From: Kappaphycus alvarezii
Lineage: Eukaryota > Rhodophyta > Florideophyceae > Gigartinales > Solieriaceae
Assembly: GCA_002205965.3 (NCBI GenBank)
Contig: NADL03000866.1
Location: forward strand, 372,001 to 436,000
Reading direction: 5' to 3'
Length of the DNA: 64,000 nt
The notes below the pieces were generated by a model. The model saw nothing but the letters and a program-made list of their open reading frames with translations. It had not been told where the DNA came from and searched no databases. Of the stretch, positions 46,553-57,335 are shown piece by piece (positions within the stretch are counted from its first letter, which is position 1; every line of letters begins with the position of its first letter). The translations under genes were made by a program, and so were the position numbers.

Positions 46553-49500
46553 GACGACCTCAATGAAGCTCCAGGTGTCCTTGGTCCCTATGCATTTGAC
46601 CAAATAATCACGATCTTGACATCGGATTTTACTGTGTCCACTGGACGAACTATTCACCAGTGATGATACATGGGAACCCAGGTCTTCAATTCCTTTCAAC
46701 GCGGTTGCGCATTATCACCAACGCAGGCTGCTGAGACTACATCGGTACTAACCCCATCTGAGTGACAACCAGATGGTTAAAAAAACAAGGACATCCTTGG
46801 CTAAGAACCATGGGGACACCCCCTTTGGGTCACGGTTAACCAGGTACCCTGGTTTTCACGCGGGGAGTGGGGAGGAGACCTTCTCTCGCGGGTGCAGACT
46901 GTGATTCTTAGTTATTGTGGTGAAAAAACCAGGACTACCTGGAAAGTGTGATTTTATGAGAAGACACATTCAGTTATCATGACTACCTGATAATTTTTTA
47001 TAACTATGGAGACTTAAGTTGCAGTGTGGAGGATCACCTCCACTTCTGTTTTAGACAGTGTCACTGCACTGTAACCCTAACAGGGACACCCCTGTGTGTT
47101 TATAGTCGAACACTGGCATCCGTTATTGACTTTATGCAAGTAAGGTTACCTAAACATAAGACATGGTCGTAGTACTCGTATTCGAGGAGGCATATCTCCT
47201 CTGAGTTGATGAACTCTGAAGTATGGGCTTGAGAGTTGAGCATCCAAGAGAGTTGGTTTTGAAATTGTTAAGTGCCAAGCTCAATCTTGATACAGCAATG
47301 ATCAGGCATACTAGTCAGGACAGTTTGTCCTAAGTAAACTTGGACACCTGTAAAAGTGTACCCCTGTACAGTTGTAGACCTCCAGAAAGGACAGCTGGTC
47401 AGGAATCCATGAGTCAAGTGAAGACTTGGGAGGAACTCCTCCCACTACCGGATACTCGAGAGCGGTAGTGTGTTCGAGATTCTCCAACATGAGTTGGCAC
47501 AAACGGAAACTCCGACTGGAGACTGCTCTTCAGTCAAAGTCAGGATACCCTGACTCTGGAAGCCTCGAGCTGGCCCTCCGAGATGTGGTGGCCAAAATTG
47601 GCAAGAGTTCCCTTGCCACCGAGCTAGAGTCGAGTTTACGCTCGACCGCAATCCTCAGGCTCCCTGACTTGAGTTACGCAGAGTCACCTCTTGCACAACT
47701 CCATCCAGTCAGGACGTCCTGACTCCCTTTCCTTCCGTTGGGCCACTTCCGGCAGGAGTGGGACAGGTTCACAACAAGGAATACTTTGTTCCAAGATGAA
47801 GAAGACATGGAACACTCCCATGCCTCTTACAATGTCAGGAGGACTTGACTATACGGGTTCAGGAACAGCTTACACCCATCTTACTAACGGAGTTGGTCCG
47901 CTTCGTGAAATTTCGCGTCACTTCCGACCAAAAAAGAAGACAGGACAAGACGACCTGTCACCATGAGCGGCGAACTACGCGTCGCATATTAACCGAAAAG
48001 AGATACCTTGTCACACTAAGGATGAAGGGGAAATACAAAACCGTGCCGTCGAGCCGAGCCTCGACAAAAATCAAGATATTGTGAGAGCCGTTCACCTCCC
48101 TTGTGACAATGACTAAGTTCCCTTGTCCGCACCGTGATTCAATACGGAACGCCGGGGAGGCTAACAACCCTCCGTTGACAACATGCGTGACCTATGATTG
48201 CCGACATGCTATTCTTTCAAGCAATGCTTGACCACTCCATTATCAGATCATCAACTGATACTGCGCCAATGCGTTATTCCATTGCGCTGTTCGGGAAATT
48301 CCGCCGGAACTTCAACCATAACCAGGAAACCTGGTCACATAACAACCCTCTCGTTGAGTAATCACGTCTCCAGGAGTCCCTGGACTTGTTGAAAATAAGG
48401 GGAAGGTCCCCTGAAACAGCCTCTAGCATCCTGCTAGGGGATTGACGTTGTTGTATGAGAATGATAAATAGGGATTCCTCTACTCTGGAAATTAAGCGCC
48501 AGTTTGAAGGAACTTCTCGTGTCGACCAGGCATACTAGTGAAGACTAAAAGGCGACCGCAATTGCGCCATAACTGAGGAAGTTCTCAGCCTGTTCGAAAT
48601 GCGGACCAAGACTGTCTTGGCCCAAACAGCAGCATCGCTGCTTCGTCCATTCGTATTGGGCGAACCTTCGTCCCGACCATCAGGACTCCTGATGACTCAG
48701 GCATCAAAAACTGGATCTTGAAGAGTGGGAGTAACCTTCCCCACAACTTGAAATCCGCTTAGGTCCGGCTACGAACGAATACTGGGCCATCCCAGTTACT
48801 CAGGCCGCTGACCCTTCGAAGGGACACTTTGGAAAGAAGTCAGGAACCATGACCTACTACGGACGAGACGCCAGCGAAGAGCCGTCACGGACAACCGGAC
48901 CAGGATACCCTGGTATACAAAGTGGAGGCAGACGAGCACGTTGCACGTCACCGTCATCAGCACCGCTGAAGTTAGTCGTGGATGGAGAATCATCCCCGGT
49001 CAAGTACTGACAAGGTGTACTTGTCGCGGACGATGTGACGAGCTGACTCGTTGTTGCTATGCCAGGAAGCCCTGTGTAATGGTTTCTGTTGCTGATGGTT
49101 GATGTCGAGACCAACCACAACGGATGAGGAAATTCACGCGTTAAATGTTCGCCGCGGACGGCCTCGCAGCTCTCCGAGAATAAGGAAGACAACTCAAGAT
49201 GACCTGAATGGGGTCTTAAAGAAGACGAAGATGAGGAGGACCATCCTCCGAGTTGCATATGGGTTGCAACTGCGCCCAACGCTGATATGTTCAGGAAGTC
49301 CCTGAACCCCACTCAATCGGGTAAGACTGTCAAGGGTTCCTTGGCAGGTGAAAACCATTCACCACTAACCTGGGTACAGCCCATGGCTCATAAACAAGGC
49401 ACAAATTGCCCCGTCACAATCTTGATTTGAAAAGGACTCCTTGTTTGGAAGAAAATGCGCTGGCGGTGTACGTACCAACATTCTCACATAAGTTGTGTTG

Positions 49501-49626
49501 ACAAGGCGACTCTTGGTTAAACATTATGGCACGATGACGAGCTCAATTACTTGTATGGATCTTAGTGAGCACGGATCTTACTCTCTCTGATGGATAGGTG
49601 GGAGCACAACCTCAAACGACAACAAG
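46553..49626 (+). other. 3-kb non-coding tract of gypsy element, hairpin-rich
   Basis: No retroviral domain is visible; the longest frame is 151 codons on the minus strand with no recognised motif. The tract is packed with short perfect inverted repeats, commonly with CAGG...CCTG cores. Examples: AACCAGG-TAC-CCTGGTT at 46838-46854, an 18-nt perfect palindrome at 47707-47724, CATCAGGA-C-TCCTGATG at 48678-48694, GTTCAGG-AAGTC-CCTGAAC at 49289-49307. It may be the element's own 3' region or unrelated inserted DNA. Confidence 0.55.
47707..47724. repeat. 18-nt perfect palindrome
   Basis: AGTCAGGACGTCCTGACT reads identically on both strands. It lies between two other CAGG/CCTG hairpins. Confidence 0.85.
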
Positions 49627-49797
49627 GCTCACTTGGAGCATCCTAGGGCGTTCTCCTAGTCCTTTCGAGTGCGACCTATGGTCGCTCTGCCCTAATACTC
49701 CTGTAGCTGTCCAGCCCAGCTAGACTGGTCTCCCGAAGAACCTCCGCTTCGAAAACCCCCACCTGGTGCATGGACCTTACAAGTCTATTCTACTACA
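49627..49797 (+). repeat. 3' LTR end of gypsy-like element
   Basis: Matches 40437-40604 over about 170 bp (CTAGTCCTTTCGAG, TAGACTGGTCTCCCGAAGAA and TGCATGGACCTT are shared). Ends TACTACA before a GGGCGG flank. The upstream 410 bp of the 5' LTR are not found here. Confidence 0.75.
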
Positions 49798-50009
49798 GGG
49801 CGGCCCGTCATTTTTTTCCAGCGAAGGGTGTTAGTGGGGATCTGTCAATCCACAATATGAATGGAATAGAGTCTTTCCTGGACCCAAGATATTCACCAAA
49901 TCTGGCAGTGAATCCAGAAAATTTCCCGGAGAGAATATAGCAGGAGTCCTTAATATGTGATGGCAGATGTTTTGTCTTTCCCCATTTTTTCTGTTTTTTG
50001 ACTTGATAT

Positions 50010-50260
50010 GATAGGATGAAGTATGGTTTAAGAAAAATTACAAAAACTTTTTGTTTAATTAGGTTAGGTTTTTGCTTTTGATGATGATGTGATTGACAGT
50101 AGTCTCGTGCATTCATGAACGAGACGGTAAGAAGCGATATTTCTTGAGAATCAGAAAAGAATCAATTAATTTCATTCAATTAATATGAATTATTTGATTA
50201 CGGTAAAGACCGTTAAACAATTACGTGTCATTTATAGAATTATGAATCATGAATCATTCC
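50010..50260 (-). repeat. LTR of old copia element (left, its 3' LTR)
   Basis: Aligns in the same orientation with 53635-53872, sharing words such as AATTAGGTT, GGTTTTTG, TTTTGATGA, GAGAATCAGAAAA and ATGAATCA, with many substitutions and small gaps. This amount of divergence indicates an old insertion. Confidence 0.6.
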
Positions 50261-51033
50261 TAATCATTATATTCAGTATTAATTACATAAGATTACTGCT
50301 AGGGTAACTCAACTAGCCTCCGAAATCTTAATGTGTTCGGTCTGAGTATTTTTGTGTCCGTACAATGGAGATGGTATATTTGTCTTCTGTAAGTTGATAC
50401 TATTGTTGTTCAACGGCGGCAATAACTTTCCCTTTCGGCCTCAAGCTCAGGAATTGAATTTCTCGTCCTTTTGTTGAGCCATGGGTCGTAAGTTTTATTG
50501 AAACAGTCCGCCAGTATTTCAGCAGTTATCACATAGGTGATCTTGAAAGTATTTTCATCTATAAGAGACTGTACACGGTAATATCCTATGTCGATGTGTT
50601 AGTTCTTCCTGAACTTGTGGATATTAGTTGCCCATGTAATTAAGACTCGACTGTCTTGGCATATTACCGCTGGATCGGTCTTGAGAGATTAAATGCCATT
50701 AAATATTTTTTGAAGCCAAAAAATTTCGGTAGCGATTATAGGGAGGCTTTTGTATTCCTACTCTACACTACTTAAAGAGGTAGTTTTCTGTTTCACGTTT
50801 TTTCAAGTGATAGTTTCATCTCTAAAGAGAATTTAGTGACAAATTATAGATGTACATTACGCAATTGATGCCAAGTCTATAGGAGTCTGCGTATGTTTTC
50901 AAATTAAAGTTAGAAGAGGTAATATCAAAACCAAATTCTGAAGTCCCTTTCATGTATCGGAAATTTTACTTCATTGACCGCCATAATACTGGTCGAAGCT
51001 GACTGAAATGCCTGCTACAATGTTAAAATCAAA

Positions 51034-51750
51034 TTAAATGCCCATCAAAGCTCTTTTTCCGGGATTTAGGAGACTTTTGAATGCTTTTCTGTATAAAATA
51101 ACATACATTTGTGCCAGTTCTTGTTCAGTAGCATGTAGTTTAGAAGTGAGTTCATTTACCATGGATGGATCTATTGATGCGCAGACAGCTTTGAAATTTT
51201 GCATATAAAATTCCTCCATAGAATATTTACTCCAACATCCAGATTGAGATACGTACAAACCGCCAGTATTATGCTTTTCAATTTCAACATTGTGAAAATA
51301 GCTTGCAGGTCCAAAGTTTTTCATTTTAAAAATTAGACTTGATTTTACCCCTGACATCCTCGAGTAGGTTTAATGACCTGCAAATTACGAGTATACCATT
51401 AACATAGGCGATGATGACTATTAAGTCACGAGGGTCAACAAAGCTGTATAAAATTTCCTTGTAAGGCACCGGCTCCGATCCAATCCGATTTATTTTTGCC
51501 TTAAAGTGATGGTAATAAATTGTCGGAGATTTTTTGAAACCATGTATAATTTTTTTAGCTTGCATTCATGATTTGGGAATTAAGAGTCTTCAAAAACTCT
51601 TGGTATTTGCGTCAAGATGTCTTCTTTGAACTCTCCGTACAAAAAGGCTCCGAAGTATTCCATGTGATGAACAAAGGCATTTTGTCCACACTACAAAGGT
51701 TCAATGTGGTGCGGATCATATTAAATTAACAGTTGGTGAGAATTTTTTGC
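51034..51750 (-). pseudogene. old copia reverse transcriptase
   Basis: Minus-strand blocks: GAFLYGEFKEDI (cf. AFLNGELDEEI), CKLKK, HGFKKSP (cf. YGLKQSP), IIAYVNGILVI in place of YVDD, then FKMKNFGPASYFHNVEIEK and GGLYVSQSG followed by about 60 residues of the thumb region. The replaced YVDD shows it is inactive. The frame changes between the 79-codon (51565-51326) and 107-codon (51357-51034) pieces. Confidence 0.75.
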
Positions 51751-52749
51751 CCAGATAATTCTGCATACATATAAGTGCTACGAGACGTGCCTTTTATTTT
51801 TCAAAGGGTGGATCTATATTTTTAACGTATTATCATATTCTAGGGTAAATTTTTGGCTTTCAATGGCTTTGGAACAACTTTCTAGGTTCATTTGTGACGT
51901 TAATATTCAATTTAAGGGTTATTACCCAAGATAAAGTTGATACAACTTCCAGAAGCGAGATTATTTCTCAAGCTGTGTTCATCTGTGTTAGTTGTTTCCA
52001 TTTTTCTGCCTACATTTGTCGGGGCAAGAGTGTTCCTTTTGTTTCGAGACGCTTCAATACAAGCGCTTCTGCGAAATATTTGTGTCGCTGAGGTTTTTTC
52101 TAGGGAAAGAGGTACAAGTTTATGAATATTCGTTTCCAGTGTGGGCTGTGCTACATCTTCGGTTACTCCCCCATTTTTCGAGCATACCCGGGAAAGCATT
52201 TTCAATAAGCTACAGTGTCTGCCTGTGAATACTTGATTTTTCTATGGATCGAAGCACATAAAATGTTTCACCTGCATTTTTATCCAATAAGATCATAGGA
52301 TGGGAAGTTTATCCCATTTATTCTTATTAAAGATCACGTTGTGTCATAAACTTCAAATCAAAACCCTTTTAATGCTTCTCAAATATGGTACGCATACATT
52401 AAGTACTTCATTTTGCGCTTTGCTGCTGAAAATACCCTTCATTGGGACACTATTTATGTAGAGTCCTTTTTTCAAGGCTTTTGCCCAGAACTTGTCCGCC
52501 ATCTTAGGCTGAGGCAACGTAGCGCGAGCGCTTTCTATGAGTTATTGAGTCGTTCGAATATTCCAATATATTTCGAATTGAAGGGGGCTGTAAACATCTG
52601 TTTAATGCCATGGTCGCCACATACATTATAGAACTTCTTTTTTTGTACTCTCACCTGTTACGAGCATATAGTTGCTTCATGAGTGTATTTTGTTGAGTTT
52701 TTCGATGTTTATAAAATTTGTTAAGATTATAAAACCTTTGATCTTCTTC

Positions 52750-53130
52750 TTCATAGAATATCGAAAGGTAGAGTTAGATGCTGAGCCGATGAAAGTGATA
52801 ATATATATGCACTTACTCCATGTCGGATGAGCTGAAGGTCCACGGACATAGAGAAGATTTTTATGTACCACTGAATCAGAATGACTTCGCAGTTATCCTT
52901 TCTGACTGCTTTTGATATGTTTTCTTCAGAAACTTCCTTGCAGTTAGCTTTATCGGGCCTGTCATTCAAGTCGATTCCTTTTTTGTTCTCATTTGCCTCT
53001 ATACCTGAGATAATCTTTTTATTGATATGTCCAATTCTCTTGCGTCAGATAACTGTTTCATACGGCTGTTTAATTGATTTGGGTACAACTGATCATCAAT
53101 TTATACAAGCTCATGCAAATCTACTGAGGT
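52750..53130 (-). pseudogene. old copia gag-pre-integrase / integrase start
   Basis: Minus-strand RKRIGHINKKIISGIEANEN is followed by NKKGIDLNDRPDKANCKE. This matches the WHxRLGHxN...L...GI...C..C finger region preceding copia integrase, with one stop before RKR and the second Cys lost. The following DLQ...YILSL stretch resembles the HSDLCGP...YILSL start of the catalytic core. Position upstream of the RT fits. Confidence 0.55.
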
Positions 53131-53634
53131 TGCTTCTGGTATACTTTAAGATCTGATGTCAATAAGTCACAGTTCCTTTTCTTGAACAAATTCGTTAAAT
53201 ACTTTCTCTCCAGCGAACTTACCGAGAGCAGTTTTATGCCTAAATATGGTACATGGAGCACGTTTTACAAAAGAATCCAGTTTAGTTCTTGAGAGTGTTC
53301 AATTGATATTATCGCATCTATATGACGCATAAGCCTGTGCCGTGCAATCTAAATATTTACTAAACTTTATATCTAAGTGAAACAGAAAGGAGAGCAGATG
53401 ACTTTTTTTGGCTTCTTTTCCAACTATATTTGAAGTCTGAAGCGTTTTATTCATCATTCGTATGTCTTGGCTCAGTTTAATTTATAATTTACGTAAAATT
53501 ATTTACTTATAAAACATTTGCTTTTCTTAGTTTTCAGAAATGGAACCTGTTCGTAGCTTTTACAAGAAGTTTAGATATAACGATCCTTTTCTCTTTGTCT
53601 TCCCTCCTCTGTGTAAGGCGATTATACTACTGCT

Positions 53635-53872
53635 AGGATGTGAGAAAATTTTAAAAACAATAACAGAAAAGTATTCAATAATTAGGTTTGGTTTTTGATT
53701 TTGATGACGATGCGATTGAAATTGGTCTCAGGTATTCGTTCACTAGACGGAAAGAACTGAGACATTTAGAGAATCAGAAAAATCAATTTATGTCATTTGC
53801 CAGCGAATTAATTGATTGCAATAAAGGTCGAGAGACAATTATGCGTCAATGATAGAAGTATGAATCACAAAT
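53635..53872 (-). repeat. LTR of old copia element (right, its 5' LTR)
   Basis: Partner of 50010-50260; see that entry. Exact limits are uncertain because of divergence. Confidence 0.6.
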
Positions 53873-53880
53873 AAGTCTTT

Positions 53881-54391
53881 TCCATTAAATACATTTTGAT
53901 TATATGAGGTTTCCAATGAGTGAGAGTGGCTCAGGACTCCATTCCTGAGTTCTAATCCCTTCAATGCGCCCTTGATATTCAGGCAGGCAGGAAAAAGCGG
54001 CGCAGTCTGTATTGTTAGACCCCGAAGGGATTGAGAACATTCGGAGGCGGTCAATGTGTAATTACGGAGCCACAGAGGGTTCACTTACTGTACTACATAT
54101 GCTGATTGAAATCCAGTCCACTTGCATGTTACACCGAATATTTTTCCAACATTAAAACACCCAAGGTGATGTTTGGATAAAGCTAAGACATTGTTTTCGC
54201 ACCGCGTTTGACGTCAACACGTCAACGACTCATAGCCATGAAGGCCTTGTAGAACAGATTTCAGATAGGGTGACAGATAGAACAACAGAACGTTAGATAG
54301 CAAGCACGTAACTGACGGAGAGGGCTGGTTTGTGTACTCTGACTGCAAAACACTCCAGTTTTTCAATGAGTAGTCCAAGATAGAGCTTATG
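53881..54391. other. spacer between the two copia elements
   Basis: No gene recognised. A dispersed-motif copy lies at 54138-54164 (TTTTTCCAACATTAAAACAC then CCAAGG). Confidence 0.45.
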
Positions 54392-54661
54392 AATATGAAA
54401 GCTTGTCTACTCAAGCTGGCATCCGTTCGTTATCTGTTTGAATTTGTATTTGCTATTTGATGCACTCTGACTAAATGAGTGTTTTGTAATTTACGCCCGC
54501 TTAATTGATATGGTTTTGTAGTTATAAGGCTAGGTAATCTTGGCTTTGTAAAGGTGAGCGAGAAAAGGACATCTCGCATCTATTGTGTACTCTGTCTACG
54601 CACAAGGTATTCTCACTCGACGTGATCGACAAGTACTGTAACGCAACACGAACTATTCTTA
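54392..54661 (+). repeat. 5' LTR of GalEA-like copia
   Basis: Begins TGAATATGA and ends TATTCTTA. Differs from the 3' LTR by about three substitutions and three or four small indels in 270 bp. Confidence 0.9.
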
Positions 54662-54675
54662 GTTATGGGCCCAGC
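54662..54675 (+). promoter_or_regulatory. primer-binding site, initiator tRNA-Met anticodon arm
   Basis: GTTATGGGCCCAGC directly follows the 5' LTR. It is complementary to the eukaryotic initiator tRNA-Met anticodon stem-loop (GCTGGGCCCATAAC), not to the tRNA 3' end. Priming from an internal tRNA-iMet fragment is known for Drosophila copia and relatives. Confidence 0.85.
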
Positions 54676-54759
54676 GCTCCAAACTGGCCTGCCGTCAAGG
54701 CCAAAGTTCTTATGGGACGCTAAATCTCCTCCTTGGACAGACGGCAAAGGAGACCAGCG

Positions 54760-55560
54760 AATACCGTGACGCAGTAAAACTCTGGCAGACATTTCAAACG
54801 CTCTCCCGGACTCGAACAGTAATAAGATTCCTGCAGCATTACAGGCAGTTTTGCCTCAAGTCTCAGCTGTATGGACGCGCCAAGGACCTTTGCTCCGGAA
54901 TTTCAGATGACTTGACTGGAAATGGCGCTGTAGACCTCATTGTAGGCAAGATATATCAGAAAGATGCACTTTCTGTTGTAAGTGAAGCCTATAGGGCTTT
55001 TAACCAACTATGGAACACTAGAAGGAGGAACGCAGAGACAATGAAGAATTTTGAATCTAGATTCTCTGCTCAAGTGGCAAAGTTCAATTCGATTGCAACG
55101 AAACTAAGCTACCAGAGTTATAACTGCGCTCATGCTGCTATCCAACTCGTCCATTGATGACTCTCAACGAGTTTCTGTCATGGCAGCTGCAGCTCCTTCT
55201 AATGAGAACTTGAATTCTCAGTCAACCAATGACCAATTTTTAAGCTCTATCACGTATCAATCGGTAGCTTCGGTGATCAAACAGTGTGACAAGTCTTCAC
55301 ACTCAGGTGTAGACACAGAGCTTGAACCACTCAAAGCTAGTGCAGCCGGAACTAATCGTTCCTTTGGTAATAACAGAGGTAAAACACCCGTTACAGAGGC
55401 CAATCTCCACAATGAGATTCCCGTGTAATTTTGTGGCAAATACGGCCACTGGAAACGTAATCATAACCCAGATGGATCTCTTCCATCTCATGTGAAATGT
55501 TATGATTCTCCTCAGGTTTCGAGCAACTTTACACCGTTCTGGAAACAATGGAACGACCTC
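54760..55560 (+). pseudogene. copia gag with zinc knuckle, frameshifted
   Basis: Gag helices are visible as KLWQTF, LKSQLYGRAKDLCSGISDDL, DALSVVSEAYRAFN and MKNFESRFSAQVAKFNSI. The frame changes near 54830 and 55140. A zinc knuckle at about 55419-55480 (CNFCGKYGHWKRNH) is interrupted by a one-base loss, and its last Cys is His. Homology is inferred from this knuckle and the position after the LTR. Confidence 0.7.
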
Positions 55561-55599
55561 TAACACGACACAAGGTCGGCAAGATAATGGAAAACCTAA

Positions 55600-55850
55600 G
55601 TCGATCTCATTCAACATGGGTTTCCTAGTAGGCTCTTCAGCAAACGCCATGTGCAAGACTGAGCTAGGACCATTAGTTGACGATGGAGCACCGTACTCGG
55701 CTATTGGTCTCGTTGAGCTGAATTTATTGGCAGACCACATAGGAGTACATGTTAATCCGACACTTGGTGCCATACCTGAATCTCTAAATGGACACACCAC
55801 TGGCAATACGGGACCGGAGAACACGCCAGTCCGTCAAGACGAATATTAGG
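55600..55850 (+). pseudogene. copia aspartic protease
   Basis: Within the 115-codon frame 55502-55849, GPLVDDGAPYSAIG (about 55670-55710) matches the copia protease active-site block, with Asp-Asp-Gly-Ala instead of the usual Asp-Ser/Thr-Gly-Ala. It precedes integrase as expected. Confidence 0.6.
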
Positions 55851-56026
55851 ATCTGTTCCTCACTGCTACGTCTGACAATGGTAATGCCATTCAAATCACC
55901 CACCTAGTTTTAGATGGATCATCGCAGTGGGTCATAGGAAGAAATGTCACGCGAAAGGCCAACATCGAACACATTGGCAAGAATGCAATAGTATTCATTG
56001 CAGATGGACGACGTGATTGCATATCC

Positions 56027-57330
56027 ATGGTGGATCATAAGTTCTTAAGCTACATAGCTTTGCACAAGTTTACCCCTTCTCGTAACCATGGATCGACACT
56101 ATCGTGCTTATCTGCATTCGCTGTTGACAAAGCACCATGGTCTGAGGTCAAGAAAATTGTTGATAAAGTTCACAAGCATGTCTGCGGTCACGCATCCTTT
56201 ACAGATTATAAGTTACTACTTCAAAGAAATGGTCTATGGAACGATGTTATCGCATCATACCTCGCTCAAGTCATCAATGGATGTACTGCTTGTCGTTCGA
56301 CGATGGTTCCCCAACCTAGTCGCAAGGTGTCTATTAGCACGCTATCGAAGAACTTTAATGAAGTCGTTTGTATTGATCATTTGTACTTGGATGTGACCCT
56401 ATTATTACACTGCATGGATTTAATAAGCAGGTACTCTACTGCCTACATTGTCGATTCAACCGCTCTTAGCGAAGCGGTGATTGGATTTGAAGCCTCATGG
56501 GTTTCGCAGTTCTGGTACCCTGATACCATTAGAGGAGACAAGGCATTTCAAGTTGGTGAGTTTAAGAAGTATGCCGGCAAGCTTGGCATTGAAATATCTC
56601 GCCCAGACGACACTCGAAAAATGCTATCGAGTCTAAGCATAATATCATACGTAGCATTTTTACCCGCCTTTTGGCAGACAAAGAGGAGAACTATGACCCG
56701 AAATTTGCAGCGTATAAGGCCGTCTCAATTTCAAATGATCTATATGGCAACGATACTATGTCTGCATTTGAACTTGCAAAGGGATTTTCTCCTCCCGTTG
56801 CATCGAAGCCTATCGACAATGTCATACCGAATGAAATTCGAGAGGCTAGAGAACAGCTTCATGCAAGACGCAAAATGGCACTTATTTTGCGTTCAAATGC
56901 TGTCAAGGAAATACCGCTCTCGATTGGTGACAATGTTGAGGTTTATCAGAAAAAGGATTACGAGAAAAGAGGAAAATGGTCTGATCCGAAACCAATCCTC
57001 TCCACGAATCGTGCTGCTCGTACAGTTAACGTACCCGGACGTAATGGCAGAGAAATCACCGTGGCGATTGAAGATGTTCGCCAAGCACTACCTCGAGAGA
57101 GCTTTGCTCAGATGGTACAAGAAGGTTTAGACGTGATTTCTGAAACGACTATTGAAGAAATAGATATAACAACTGCAGCCAAGGCAATACTGCTCGTGAA
57201 GCACTAAATGTTGATGACTCCGAGAATAATTTACCACAATCTCAGTTGGCCACACCTGTTGACGCCGACTTTGGATCTGACACTCCGAATGAACAACCTC
57301 ACGTTGGAGACAACATATCGGTGTTTTGGC
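56027..57330 (+). pseudogene. copia integrase, two frames
   Basis: HHCC finger: KVHKHVCGH...NGCTAC (about 56160-56300). Catalytic core: first Asp in VCIDHLYLD (about 56375), second in TIRGDKAF (about 56540). Then a frame change near 56620 and the Glu in AIESKHNIIRS (about 56630). The C-terminal part (to 57207, then one more frame) includes DNVEVYQKKD...GKWSDP and, at about 57320-57450, an FWPG / DDQFYDGT...YDDGE small barrel resembling Tudor/chromo-like modules of protist copia elements. Two further frame breaks lie near 57195 and 57335. Confidence 0.8.
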
Positions 57331-57335
57331 CTGGA

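Larger units (their letters stand above)
40025..49797 (+). mobile_element. Ty3/gypsy-like LTR retrotransposon, decayed
   Basis: Plus-strand order of LTR, gag, zinc knuckle, aspartic protease, reverse transcriptase, partial RNase H, integrase, GPY-like domain, 3 kb non-coding tract, 3' LTR end. RT-before-integrase order defines the Ty3/gypsy (Metaviridae) group. The coding region is split into more than ten frames by stops and indels, and most of RNase H is deleted. Short perfect inverted repeats are unusually dense along its whole length. Boundaries come from the LTR alignment; no target-site duplication is visible. Confidence 0.8.
50010..53880 (-). mobile_element. old Ty1/copia element, minus strand
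   Basis: Two LTR-like ends flank, on the minus strand, a gag-pre-integrase/integrase remnant (about 53130-52750) and then an RT remnant (about 51750-51030). Integrase before RT defines Ty1/copia. Its RT is of a different, more conventional copia type than the 54-59 kb element. Only about 3.9 kb remain, so large parts are deleted. Every coding block contains stops or frame changes. Confidence 0.65.

Noticed and set aside
48857-49312. 151-codon minus-strand frame in the gypsy 3' tract
   Set aside because: Ser/His-rich composition with no domain; probably a shadow in hairpin-rich non-coding DNA.
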